A DNA stretch of 64,000 nucleotides from NCBI RefSeq assembly GCF_008271805.1, contig NZ_VSRY01000057.1:1-64000 (forward strand). Direction: 5' to 3'. Shown here in pieces: positions 18,306 to 27,703 of the stretch. Source of the DNA: Streptomyces sp. TRM49041. GTDB taxonomy: Bacteria; Actinomycetota; Actinomycetes; Streptomycetales; Streptomycetaceae. Both the position numbers and the translations under genes were made by a program. Position 1 is the first letter of the stretch. The number at the start of each line of letters is the position of its first letter. The notes beneath the pieces were generated by a model. That model was given only the letters and a program-made list of their open reading frames with translations, did no database searches and was not told the DNA's origin.

Positions 18306-18938
18306 TCAGAGCTCCGGGCCGTCCCCCGGCTCCTCCTGGTACGAGTAACGCTGCTCGGACCAGGGGTCGCCGATGTTGTGGTAGCCGCGCTCCTCCCAGA
18401 AGCCGCGGCGGTCGGCGGTCATGTACTCGACGCCGCGGACCCACTTGGGGCCCTTCCAGGCGTACAGGTGCGGCACGATCAGGCGGAGCGGGAAGCCGTG
18501 TTCGGCGGTGAGCAGCTCACCGTCCTTGTGGGTGGCGAAGATCGTGCGCTCGGAGGCGAAGTCCGTCAGCCGCAGGTTGGCGCTGAAACCGTACTCGGCC
18601 CACACCATCACATGGGTGACGTTCGGGGCCGGAGGGGCGAGTTCCAGGATGGTCCGCGCGGGGACGCCCCCCCATTCGGCCGCGAGCATGCTGAACTTCG
18701 TGACGCAGTGCAGATCGGCCACGACCGTGGAGAACGGGAGCGCGGAGAACTCCTCATGGGTCCAGCAGTGCTTCTCGCCGTCCGCGGTGGCGCCGAAGAC
18801 CCGGAACTCCCAGCGTTCCGGCCTGAACTTGGGGACGGGCCCGTAGTGCGTGACCGGCCAGCCGCGCTGCAGACGCTGTCCCGGTGGAAGCGTGGACTCC
18901 CTTGCTGCCCGGTGTTCCTCGCTCTCCGGCTGACCCAT
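18306..18938 (-). CDS. Sulfite-oxidase-like molybdopterin oxidoreductase
   Basis: A 210-aa protein of the oxidoreductase molybdopterin-binding (SUOX fold) family. The Mo-coordinating Cys lies in VVADLHCVTKFSML. Other family blocks are WTHEEFSALPF, HVMVWAEYGFSANL, EHGFPLRLIVPHLYAWKGPK and GFWEERGYHNIGDPW. No Tat or Sec signal is visible, unlike MsrP (YedY), so it is probably cytosolic. The physiological substrate is unknown. ATG start. It is divergent from bacterioferritin. Confidence 0.9.
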   Translation of the reverse strand: MGQPESEEHRAARESTLPPGQRLQRGWPVTHYGPVPKFRPERWEFRVFGATADGEKHCWTHEEFSALPFSTVVADLHCVTKFSMLAAEWGGVPARTILELAPPAPNVTHVMVWAEYGFSANLRLTDFASERTIFATHKDGELLTAEHGFPLRLIVPHLYAWKGPKWVRGVEYMTADRRGFWEERGYHNIGDPWSEQRYSYQEEPGDGPEL

Positions 18939-19093
18939 GACTCAATGGTGACAGACCGGGAGGGGTGGTCACGACCGGGGCCCAGACCGATTCGGGCAAG
19001 TCCTACTAAGCCTGCACTTACTGGACGGCCTTCCGTCGCGGTGCGAGGATGCGCGCATCCCGCCCCTTCACTGACGTGGAAGGAGCCTCTGCC

Positions 19094-19573
19094 ATGCAGG
19101 GCGACCCCGAGGTCATCGAGTTCCTGAACGAGCAGCTGACCGCCGAACTGACCGCGATCAACCAGTACTTCCTGCACGCCAAGATGCAGGACAACTTCGG
19201 GTGGACGAAGCTCGCGAAATACACTCGCGCGGAGTCCTTCGACGAGATGAAGCACGCCGAGGTGCTCACCGACCGGATCCTGTTTCTGGAGGGGCTGCCG
19301 AACTACCAGCGGCTGTTCCACGTCCGGGTGGGGCAGACCGTGACGGAGATGTTCCAGGCGGACCGGCAGATCGAGGTCGAGGCGATCGACCGCCTGCGGC
19401 GCGGCATCGAGCTGATGCGCAACAAGGGCGACATCACGTCGGCCAACATCTTCGAGTCGATCCTGGCGGACGAGGAGCACCACATCGACTACCTCGACAC
19501 CCAGCTGGAGCTCGTCGACAAGCTCGGCGAGGCCCTCTACATCGCCCAGCTGATCGAGCAGCCGGAGGGCTAG
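19094..19573 (+). CDS. bfr: Bacterioferritin
   Basis: A 159-aa four-helix-bundle iron-storage protein of the usual length. Ferroxidase ligands are visible: Glu18 in QLTAEL, Glu51 and His54 in ESFDEMKHAEV, and Glu-His in LADEEHHIDYL. Met52 is the predicted haem ligand. The ATG at 19094 was chosen over upstream in-frame codons because it gives the standard N-terminus and has AGGAG upstream. The stop codon overlaps that of the convergent bfd gene in the shared sequence CTAG. Storage (bfr) and release (bfd) genes face each other. Confidence 0.97.
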   Translation: MQGDPEVIEFLNEQLTAELTAINQYFLHAKMQDNFGWTKLAKYTRAESFDEMKHAEVLTDRILFLEGLPNYQRLFHVRVGQTVTEMFQADRQIEVEAIDRLRRGIELMRNKGDITSANIFESILADEEHHIDYLDTQLELVDKLGEALYIAQLIEQPEG

Positions 19574-19830
19574 GCGGCTTCGGAGAGCGCGGCGGCCTCG
19601 GAGAACTCCGGGACGTCCGCGAGCCCGGACAGCGCCGGCTCACCCTGGTCCAGCAGCTCACGCCGCGGGCAGGCGCCCCGGCCGAGGATGGCCTGGATGC
19701 GGCGCACACACGAGCCGCAGTCGGTTCCCGCCTTGCAGGCCGACGCAATCTGGCGGGGGGTGCAGGCACCGGCGTCCGCGTGTTCCTTGACCTGCGTCTC
19801 GGTGATACCGAAGCACGAGCAGACGTACAC
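19570..19830 (-). CDS. bfd: Bacterioferritin-associated ferredoxin
   Basis: An 86-aa [2Fe-2S] protein. In characterised systems Bfd reduces the bacterioferritin haem and so releases stored iron. The four cluster Cys are in CSCF near the N-terminus and CGSC mid-protein, with CTPRQIASACKAG between them. The start is placed at GTG 19830 because GGAGG lies eight bases upstream; the GTG at 19839 is contiguous with that GGAGG and would have no spacing. The tail after residue 55 is Ala/Glu-rich. An iron-box-like site lies upstream, fitting induction under iron limitation. Confidence 0.9.
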   Translation of the reverse strand: MYVCSCFGITETQVKEHADAGACTPRQIASACKAGTDCGSCVRRIQAILGRGACPRRELLDQGEPALSGLADVPEFSEAAALSEAA

Positions 19831-19880
19831 GCGGGTCACCTCCCTGCAGGTCCTGGGGCCGACACCCCTCCGTTGGCCGG

Positions 19881-19899
19881 TGAGGCAAACCTAACCTTA
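19881..19899 (-). promoter_or_regulatory. Iron box (DmdR1/IdeR type) before bfd
   Basis: On the bfd strand the site reads TAAGGTTAGGTTTGCCTCA. It matches 14 of 19 positions of the iron-box form TTAGGTTAGGCTCACCTAA. It lies about 50 bp upstream of the bfd start, in the promoter region, and predicts repression of bfd when iron is plentiful. Confidence 0.65.
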
Positions 19900-19946
19900 C
19901 CCGCCAACCGGGGGTCGCGAAAGCCCGGGCGCCCGCGAAAACGACG

Positions 19947-19979
19947 ATGGGGCGCGGATCACATGGATCCGCGCCCCAT
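19947..19979 (-). terminator. Terminator of the DAHP synthase gene
   Basis: A perfect 14-bp stem (19947-19960 with 19966-19979) closes a 5-nt loop, 30 bp after the leftward aroH stop. On that strand a short TTTT follows (CGTCGTTTTCGC). Confidence 0.8.
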
Positions 19980-20008
19980 GCGCGTATCAAGGCTCTTTCA
20001 AGCCAAGA

Positions 20009-21433
<1,425 letters not shown>

Positions 21434-21544
21434 TCACCCGGGTGCCGTAGCGGGCGGGGACCCGGTGACGGTGACGCACCCCACGTTTGGTAGGGTCACG
21501 CGCTCTTCAAGCTTCAAGATAGAACTACATACCAGGGGTGGGAA

Positions 21545-24382
21545 TTGAGCGCGGGCCATCGAAGAGACCGCAAGAAGAAGTTCCTCATCTACGGAATCGC
21601 CTCCGTCGTGGCCGCCGCGACGACGGTCGGCACCCTGGCTGTGGCATCGCCCGACTTCCTGGGCTCGTCCGAGCCCAAGGCGGTGCCGCCGGCCGCCGAG
21701 CTGCAGACGGACTTCGAGAAGGCCGCACGGGAGTTCGACGTCCCTCAAAGCGTCCTGATGGCGGTGTCGTACCGGCAGACCCGCTGGGAGAGCCACGACG
21801 GACTGCCCAGCACCACCGGCGCCTACAACGTCATGGGCCTCACGCAGGTCGACCCCGAGGACCTCGCGGACGGCCACGACGGCGAGGACGACGAGCACCG
21901 GCTCGAGCACATGAACCGGAGCGGCGACCCGAACGTCGAGAAGCACTTCGACGCCGAGAAGGCGCTGAAGTCCGTCCGCGAGAAGCCCGTCGACACCGAC
22001 GACCCGCGGCTGCACACGCTGGACGAGGCCGCCGAGCTGATCGACGCGTCGCCGGAGTCGGTGCGGACCGACCCCGGGCAGAGCATCCGCGCGGGCGCGG
22101 CGCTGCTCGCCAAGTACCAGCGCGAGGCCACCGGCTCGCTGCCCGACAGCCCGGGCCAGTGGTACGGGGCCGTCGCCCGTTACAGCCAGGCACCCGACCG
22201 CAAGGGCGCCGACCTCTTCGCCAAGCGCGTCTTCGAGTCGATCAGGACCGGTGAGCGCCGGGTCACCGTGGACGGCCAGCAGCTCTCGCTCCCGGCCGAC
22301 CGGTCCGTGAAGCCGGTCAAGCCGTCGAAGGTGCCGCTCGCCGCGACCTTCGCGAGCACCACCGCCGTCCCGGCCCCCGACTGCCCGACCGGCCTGAACT
22401 GCGACTTCCGCCCGGCCGCGTACAAGCAGAACAGCGGCCCGGACGACTGGGGCAACTACAACGTCGCCGGCCGCCCGGCCGGCGGACACGACATCCGTTA
22501 CATCGCCATCCACGACACGGAGGGCAGCTACGACGGATCGCTGGCGGTCTTCCAGAACTCCAACACGTACGCCAGCGCCCACTACATGATCCGCGCCTCC
22601 GACGGTCTGGTCACCCAGATGGTGGAGAACAAGAACGAGGCGTGGCACGCGGGCAACAAGACCCTCAACATGCACTCGATCGGCATCGAGCACGAGGGCT
22701 ACGCCATCAAGGCGGGCAGCTGGTACACCGAGCCGCAGTACGAGTCCTCCGCGGCGCTGGTGAAGCACCTGGCGGCCAAGTACGACATCCCGCTGGACCG
22801 TGAGCACATCATCGGCCACGACGAGATCCCGGGCGTCCTGGACACCAAGGTCCGCTCCCAGCACTGGGACCCGGGCCCGTTCTGGGACTGGAACCACTAC
22901 ATGGAGCTGATCGGCGCACGCACGGGTGCCGACGGCGCCGGCGGCCCGCTCAGGGCCGGGCAGCTCGTCCGCGTCGTACCGCCGTTCACCACGGCGAACC
23001 AGCCGAAGCTGACGAACAACGGCGCCGCGGTCGCCACGCAGCCCGCGAACTTCGGCTACCTCTACACCTCCCCCTCGACCGGCTCCAGCACGCTCAGCGA
23101 CCCTTACCTCGGTACGCAGACCTGGACCGAGGGCTGGAACTGGGCCAACAAGGTCGTCGCCGGCAGCACGTACGTCGTCGCCGAGGCACGGAACAACTGG
23201 ACGGCGATCTGGTACGGCGGCCAGAAGGCGTGGTTCCACAACCCGGGCGGCCAGTTCACCGCGCCCGTCGGCACCGGATCGCAGACCGTGCTGAGGGCGA
23301 AGGCGGGCGTGGACGTCAAGGTGTACGGGCGCGCCTACCCGGACGACGCCGCGTACACGGGCACCGGGGTACCGGTCCAGAGCCAGAACACCGCGTACCT
23401 GACGAAGTACGACCTCCCCGCCGGACAGCTGTACACCAAGGCCGGCCCGGCCGTGCCCGGCACGTACTACTACGGCGGCCTGTACGACGGCAGCGGGGAA
23501 GGCTCCCGCACGCTGGTCCAGGGCAGCAACTCGTTCTACCCGATCCGCTACAACCACCGGCTCGCCTGGGTCAAGGCGTCCGAGGTCGAGCTCGTGAGCA
23601 GCACCGCACCCGACCCGGGCACGAACCGCTACAACACACTCGCGCGTGACTCCTCGGGCGTGCTGTGGCAGTACCAGGGCACCGGTGGCGCGACCTCGCC
23701 GTTCTTCACCCGCTACCGCGTCGGCAGCGGCTGGGGCGCGTACGACGCGATCACGACCCTCACGGCGCTGCGCGCCGACGGCACCGGCGACATGGTCGCC
23801 CGCGACGGCTCCGGCTACCTCTGGTACTACAAGGGCAGCGGCAACCCGTCCGCGCCGTTCCAGCGGCGCGCCGTGGTGGGCCGCGGCTGGCAGATCTACA
23901 ACATGCTCAGCGGCGCCCGTGACCTGACCGGCGACGGCGTCGCCGACCTGATCGCGCGCGACGGCTCCGGCTACCTGTGGCTCTACAAGGGCACCGGCAG
24001 CACCTCGGCGCCCTTCGAGGCGCGGGTGTCCATCGGCCGGGGCTGGCAGATCTACGACGCCCTGACCGACACCGGGGACATCACCGGCGACGGCAGGCCG
24101 GACCTGGTCGCCCGTGACGGATCGGGCTATCTGTGGCTCTACCGGGGCACCGGCAACGCGTCCGCGCCGTACGCAGCGCGCACGTCGGTCGGCCGGGGCT
24201 GGCAGATCTACGACATCCTGCGCGGTCCGAGCGACCTCGACAAGGACGGCCGGCCGGACCTGATCGCCCGGGAGCCCGACGGTGACCTGTGGTTCTACCA
24301 CGGCACCGGCAGCGCGACCTCGCCGTTCGCGGCCCGGTCGTACATCGGGCGGGGCTGGCAGATCTACGACTCGCTGATCTGA
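21545..24382 (+). CDS. Secreted N-acetylmuramoyl-L-alanine amidase with FG-GAP-like repeats
   Basis: A 945-aa exported protein. After a basic start (HRRDRKKK) comes one hydrophobic segment (about residues 13-35), serving as signal peptide or anchor. Residues 60-240 resemble a lysozyme-like region (QSVLMAVSYRQTRWES). Residues 315-455 form the zinc amidase_2/PGRP domain: IRYIAIHDTEGS, SAHYMIRASDG, EAWHAGNKTLN and HIIGHDEIPG. A linker region follows, then five tandem repeats of about 52 residues (about 695-945), each with a RDGSGYLWLYKGTG-like and a GRGWQIYD motif. The TTG start at 21545 is supported by AGGGGTGGG upstream. A role in peptidoglycan turnover is likely. Confidence 0.92.
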   Translation: MSAGHRRDRKKKFLIYGIASVVAAATTVGTLAVASPDFLGSSEPKAVPPAAELQTDFEKAAREFDVPQSVLMAVSYRQTRWESHDGLPSTTGAYNVMGLTQVDPEDLADGHDGEDDEHRLEHMNRSGDPNVEKHFDAEKALKSVREKPVDTDDPRLHTLDEAAELIDASPESVRTDPGQSIRAGAALLAKYQREATGSLPDSPGQWYGAVARYSQAPDRKGADLFAKRVFESIRTGERRVTVDGQQLSLPADRSVKPVKPSKVPLAATFASTTAVPAPDCPTGLNCDFRPAAYKQNSGPDDWGNYNVAGRPAGGHDIRYIAIHDTEGSYDGSLAVFQNSNTYASAHYMIRASDGLVTQMVENKNEAWHAGNKTLNMHSIGIEHEGYAIKAGSWYTEPQYESSAALVKHLAAKYDIPLDREHIIGHDEIPGVLDTKVRSQHWDPGPFWDWNHYMELIGARTGADGAGGPLRAGQLVRVVPPFTTANQPKLTNNGAAVATQPANFGYLYTSPSTGSSTLSDPYLGTQTWTEGWNWANKVVAGSTYVVAEARNNWTAIWYGGQKAWFHNPGGQFTAPVGTGSQTVLRAKAGVDVKVYGRAYPDDAAYTGTGVPVQSQNTAYLTKYDLPAGQLYTKAGPAVPGTYYYGGLYDGSGEGSRTLVQGSNSFYPIRYNHRLAWVKASEVELVSSTAPDPGTNRYNTLARDSSGVLWQYQGTGGATSPFFTRYRVGSGWGAYDAITTLTALRADGTGDMVARDGSGYLWYYKGSGNPSAPFQRRAVVGRGWQIYNMLSGARDLTGDGVADLIARDGSGYLWLYKGTGSTSAPFEARVSIGRGWQIYDALTDTGDITGDGRPDLVARDGSGYLWLYRGTGNASAPYAARTSVGRGWQIYDILRGPSDLDKDGRPDLIAREPDGDLWFYHGTGSATSPFAARSYIGRGWQIYDSLI

Positions 24383-24417
24383 CCTGCCCACTCACACCGC
24401 ACCGCACCCGCACCGCA

Positions 24418-24475
24418 CCGCCCGCGGCACCGCGGCCGTCCTGTTCCACGGGACGTGCTGCGGCGCCGCGGGCGG
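24418..24475 (+). terminator. Terminator of the amidase gene
   Basis: A long GC-rich hairpin whose 11-bp base pairs 24418-24428 with 24465-24475; further pairing (GTCC with GGAC) lies inside. It separates the amidase gene from the trp promoter. Confidence 0.65.
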
Positions 24476-24481
24476 ATGCGT

Positions 24482-24487
24482 TAGGGT
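24482..24487 (+). promoter_or_regulatory. Candidate -10 box of the trp leader transcript
   Basis: TAGGGT ends seven bases before the ATG of the Trp-rich leader peptide. That spacing would make the leader peptide's start codon the first bases of the mRNA. Confidence 0.5.
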
Positions 24488-24494
24488 CGGCGCC

Positions 24495-24551
24495 ATGTTC
24501 GCGCAGACGACCCAGAACCGGTGGTGGACCGCTCATCCGGCGGCCCACTGA
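24495..24551 (+). CDS. trpL: trp leader peptide
   Basis: An 18-codon ORF encoding MFAQTTQNRWWTAHPAAH, with tandem Trp codons TGG-TGG at positions 10-11 and a TGA stop. It lies 23 bp before a strong terminator hairpin and about 100 bp before the anthranilate synthase gene, the classical order for ribosome-mediated attenuation. When charged tRNA-Trp is scarce, stalling at the Trp pair would let transcription continue. Trp-rich leaders before trpE are known in Streptomyces. It is probably translated from a leaderless 5' end. Confidence 0.9.
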   Translation: MFAQTTQNRWWTAHPAAH

Positions 24552-24573
24552 TCGACGCGCGCACACGACACGC

Positions 24574-24598
24574 GAAGGCCGCCCGAGGGGCGGCCTTC
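24574..24598 (+). terminator. Transcription attenuator of trpEG
   Basis: A perfect 11-bp stem (GAAGGCCGCCC at 24574-24584 with 24588-24598) with a 3-nt loop, 22 bases after the leader-peptide stop. It is the intrinsic terminator of the attenuation system; a TCTCC stretch follows instead of a clean T-run. Confidence 0.88.
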
Positions 24599-24647
24599 TC
24601 CCGTTCGGTACGGGCCGTTCCTCCCCACCACGGAAGGAACACCACGG

Positions 24648-26537
24648 ATGCACCTCAGCACACTGCTGAACCCCGCCTGCCCGCCCTTCGCCCTGCTCCG
24701 CCGCCGTACACCGGGCCGCGACCACGACACCGTCGAGGTCCTCGTCGGCGCCGTCCACGAGGTGGAGAGACTGGCCGACCTCCCCGTCGGGGAACGCCCC
24801 GCGCTGGCCCTCGTGCCGTTCCGGCAGCTGCGGGAGCGCGGCTTCGACGTCCGTGACGACGGCACCCCGCTGTCCGTGCTGATCGCCGACGAGTCGTACG
24901 AACTGCCGCTCGCCGAGGCCCTGGAGCAGCTGCCCACGCACGACGTACGGGTCGAGGACGGCGGTTTCGACGTGCCGGACGACGCGTACGCCGGAATCGT
25001 CCGGCGGGTCGTCGAGGACGAGATCGGGCGCGGTGAAGGGGCGAACTTCGTCATCCGCCGTACGTACACCGGGCGTGTCCCGGGCTTCGGGCGGGCCGAC
25101 GCCCTGGCGCTGTTCCGCCGGCTGCTGGCCGGTGAGCGGGGCGCGTACTGGACGTTCGTCGTGCACACCGGCGACCGCACCCTCGTCGGGGCCAGCCCCG
25201 AGGTGCACGTCCGGATGTCGGGCGGCACGGTCGTGATGAACCCGATCAGCGGCACGTACCGCTATCCGGCCGGCGGCCCGACACCGGAGGACCTGCTGAC
25301 GTTCCTCGGCAGCCGCAAGGAGACCGACGAACTGTCCATGGTCGTCGACGAGGAGCTGAAGATGATGTGCACCGTCGGCGACATGGGCGGTGTCGTGGTC
25401 GGGCCCCGGCTGAAGGAGATGGCCCACCTCGCGCACACCGAGTACGAGTTGCGCGGCCGGTCCACGCTGGACGTAAGGGACGTGCTGCGCGAGACGATGT
25501 TCGCGGCGACCGTCACCGGGTCACCCGTGCAGAACGCCTGCCGCGTCATCGAGCGCCATGAGCCTCTCGGGCCGGACGGTGTCGGGCGCGGCTACTACGC
25601 GGGCGCGCTGGCCCTCCTCGGTACGGACGCGGGCGGCGCGCAGACGCTGGACTCGCCCATCCTGATCCGTACGGCCGACATCGACGCCGACGGCGGGCTG
25701 CGGGTGCCGGTCGGCGCGACCCTGGTGCGCCACTCCGACCCGGCGGGCGAGGTCGCCGAGACCCATGCGAAGGCGGCGGGTGTCCTGGCGGCGCTCGGAG
25801 TACGGCCGGGGCGGCCGCGTGAGGAGTCCGCCCGGCCGCCGCGGCTGGCCGACGACCCGCGGGTGCGGGCGGCGCTGGACGGCCGGCGCGCGGATCTGGC
25901 GCCGTTCTGGCTGAAGATGCAGGAGATGCCCGCCGAGCCGCACGGGCACGCGCTGGTGGTCGACGCGGAGGACACGTTCACGTCGATGCTGGCGCATCTG
26001 CTGCGCTCGTCGGGTCTGGAGGTCACGGTACGGCGCTTCGACGAGCCGGGGCTGCGCGAGGCGGTGTCGGCGCACGAGGGCCCGGTGGTGCTGGGGCCCG
26101 GGCCGGGCGACCCCGGGGACCCGGCCGACCCGAAGATGCGGGCCCTGCGGGGGCTGACCGCCGATGTCCTCCGCGGCCACCGGTACGGCGTGCTGGGCGT
26201 CTGCCTCGGGCACGAGCTGATCGCGGCGGAGCTGGGCCTCGAGATCGTGCGGAAGCAGGTGCCGTACCAGGGGGCCCAGACGAGCATCGATCTCTTCGGG
26301 CGGACGGAGACCGTCGGCTTCTACAACAGCTTCGTGGCGCGCTGCGACGACGAGGCTGCCCGGGAGCTGGCGGCGCTCCATGTCGAAGTGGGCCGGTGTC
26401 CGGCGACGGGCGAGGTGCACGCGCTGCGCGGTGCGGGTTTCGCGTCGGTGCAGTTCCATCCGGAGTCCGTGCTGACGCTGAACGGTCCGGCGATCGTCTC
26501 CGAGCTGCTGGCACCGTCGCCGCTCCGTCCGGCGTGA
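24648..26537 (+). CDS. trpE: Fused anthranilate synthase (TrpE-TrpG type)
   Basis: A 629-aa fusion that makes anthranilate from chorismate and glutamine. The chorismate-binding part (about residues 100-385) shows ANFVIRRTYTGRVPG, LVGASPEVHVRM, NPISGTYRYP, KETDELSMVVDEELKMM and ETMFAATVTGSPVQNACRVI. The glutamine amidotransferase part (about 430-629) has nucleophile Cys in GVCLGHELIA and the His-Glu pair in QFHPESVL. The N-terminus is short, and I do not see the LLES motif of feedback-sensitive TrpE; the layout resembles the PhzE-like fused branch. RBS GGAAGGA precedes the ATG. Expression is under the Trp-codon attenuator upstream. Confidence 0.92.
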   Translation: MHLSTLLNPACPPFALLRRRTPGRDHDTVEVLVGAVHEVERLADLPVGERPALALVPFRQLRERGFDVRDDGTPLSVLIADESYELPLAEALEQLPTHDVRVEDGGFDVPDDAYAGIVRRVVEDEIGRGEGANFVIRRTYTGRVPGFGRADALALFRRLLAGERGAYWTFVVHTGDRTLVGASPEVHVRMSGGTVVMNPISGTYRYPAGGPTPEDLLTFLGSRKETDELSMVVDEELKMMCTVGDMGGVVVGPRLKEMAHLAHTEYELRGRSTLDVRDVLRETMFAATVTGSPVQNACRVIERHEPLGPDGVGRGYYAGALALLGTDAGGAQTLDSPILIRTADIDADGGLRVPVGATLVRHSDPAGEVAETHAKAAGVLAALGVRPGRPREESARPPRLADDPRVRAALDGRRADLAPFWLKMQEMPAEPHGHALVVDAEDTFTSMLAHLLRSSGLEVTVRRFDEPGLREAVSAHEGPVVLGPGPGDPGDPADPKMRALRGLTADVLRGHRYGVLGVCLGHELIAAELGLEIVRKQVPYQGAQTSIDLFGRTETVGFYNSFVARCDDEAARELAALHVEVGRCPATGEVHALRGAGFASVQFHPESVLTLNGPAIVSELLAPSPLRPA

Positions 26538-26582
26538 CCCTCACCCACCCGCGAGACCCCGCCCGCACGGCGCGTGCTCCCC

Positions 26583-26612
26583 CCGGCTGCGGAAGCAGTC
26601 GGCTTCAGCCGG
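26583..26612. terminator. Bidirectional terminator between trpEG and the dehydrogenase gene
   Basis: A hairpin with a 7-bp base (26583-26589 with 26606-26612) and an inner GAAGC/GCTTC stem. It lies between two convergent genes and touches the dehydrogenase stop codon. Confidence 0.55.
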
Positions 26613-27600
26613 CCGGGACCAGCACGTTCTCGTTGCGGCGGCCCTCGGCGTAGTCGGTGATGTTCCGCACCGTCGTCGCGACGATCTCGCCGACCGCGTC
26701 GGCCGTGTAGTACGCCTGGTGGCTGGTGACCAGCACGTTCGGGAAGGTCATCAGCCTGGCCAGGGTGTCGTCGCCGATGCCCACCAGGGACTTGTCGAGG
26801 TAGAACAGCCCGGCCTCCGCCTCGTACACGTCAAGGCCCACCCCGGTGAAGCGGCCCGCGCGCAGCTCGGCGACGAGGGCGTCGGTGTCGATGAGGCCGC
26901 CGCGGCTGGAGTTCACCAGGATCGCGTCGTCCTTCATCGCCTTGAGGGCGGCCGCGTCGATGAGGTGGTGGGTCGCGGGCAGCAGCGGCACATGCAGGCT
27001 GATCAGGTCGGCGGCGGCGAGGAGTTCGTCCTTGTCGACGTACTTCATACCGAGGTCCAGGCACGCCGGGTTCTGGACGATGTCCCAGCCGAGGAGGCGT
27101 GTGCCGAAGCCTTGCGCGATCCGGGTGAACGCCTCACCGATCTTGCCGGTGCCGAGCACGCCGACGGTAAGGCCCCGCATGTCCCGGCCCAGCAGGCCGT
27201 CGAGGCGGAAGTCGAAGTCGCGGGTGCGGTGGGCGGCTCGGACGATGCGGCGGTTCACCGCCATGGCGAGGGTCCAGGCGAACTCGGCGACGGAGTACGG
27301 GGAGTAGTACGAGACGCGGGCGACGGTGAGGCCGAGGTCGTGGGCGACGTCTAGATCGATGTTGTTGAAGCCGGTGGAGCGCTGGGCGACCATCCGGGTG
27401 CCGCCGGCGGCGAGGGTGCGCAGGACGCCGGCGCCCAGGTCGGCGTTGACGCTGGTGGAGATGGCCTCGTGACCGGCGGCGAGGGGCGCCGTGTCCTCCG
27501 TCAGGAAGACGTCCAGGCAGTGGAGGTGGTGCCGGTCCTTGAAGGCGCGCTCCAGGAGCGGCTTCTCGTCGGCCTGTACGCCGAATGCGAGGACGTCCAC
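26605..27600 (-). CDS. D-lactate dehydrogenase-type 2-hydroxyacid dehydrogenase
   Basis: A 331-aa NAD-dependent D-2-hydroxyacid dehydrogenase close to fermentative LdhA. Features: RSTGFNNIDLDVAHDLG, the NAD motif GVLGTGKIG, MKYVDKDELLAAADLISLHV, catalytic Arg in NSSRGGLIDTDALV, and catalytic His in VLVTSHQAYYT. The probable reaction is pyruvate plus NADH to D-lactate. GTG start with GGAGG five bases upstream. It is convergent with the anthranilate synthase gene. A broader 2-hydroxyacid specificity cannot be excluded. Confidence 0.88.
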   Translation of the reverse strand: MDVLAFGVQADEKPLLERAFKDRHHLHCLDVFLTEDTAPLAAGHEAISTSVNADLGAGVLRTLAAGGTRMVAQRSTGFNNIDLDVAHDLGLTVARVSYYSPYSVAEFAWTLAMAVNRRIVRAAHRTRDFDFRLDGLLGRDMRGLTVGVLGTGKIGEAFTRIAQGFGTRLLGWDIVQNPACLDLGMKYVDKDELLAAADLISLHVPLLPATHHLIDAAALKAMKDDAILVNSSRGGLIDTDALVAELRAGRFTGVGLDVYEAEAGLFYLDKSLVGIGDDTLARLMTFPNVLVTSHQAYYTADAVGEIVATTVRNITDYAEGRRNENVLVPAG

Positions 27601-27703
27601 GGGGGCCTCCTGGTCTGTGGGGCGTGCCGGTACCGCGAATATACGGCGGTAGCGGGCACCCCGCCCCGGGCCGGAGGTCCCCCGCCGGGGGCCGACAGAC
27701 CGG

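Noticed and set aside
18996..19030. Possible iron box before bfr
   Set aside because: The TTAGTAGG-like stretch matches the consensus poorly in both halves; not reported as a site.
21434..24391. Long open frame (985 codons) antisense to the amidase gene
   Set aside because: It mirrors the GC-rich codon pattern of the amidase, has no domain, and is a typical antisense artefact in high-GC DNA. The same holds for the 795-codon frame opposite the YhgE/Pip gene.
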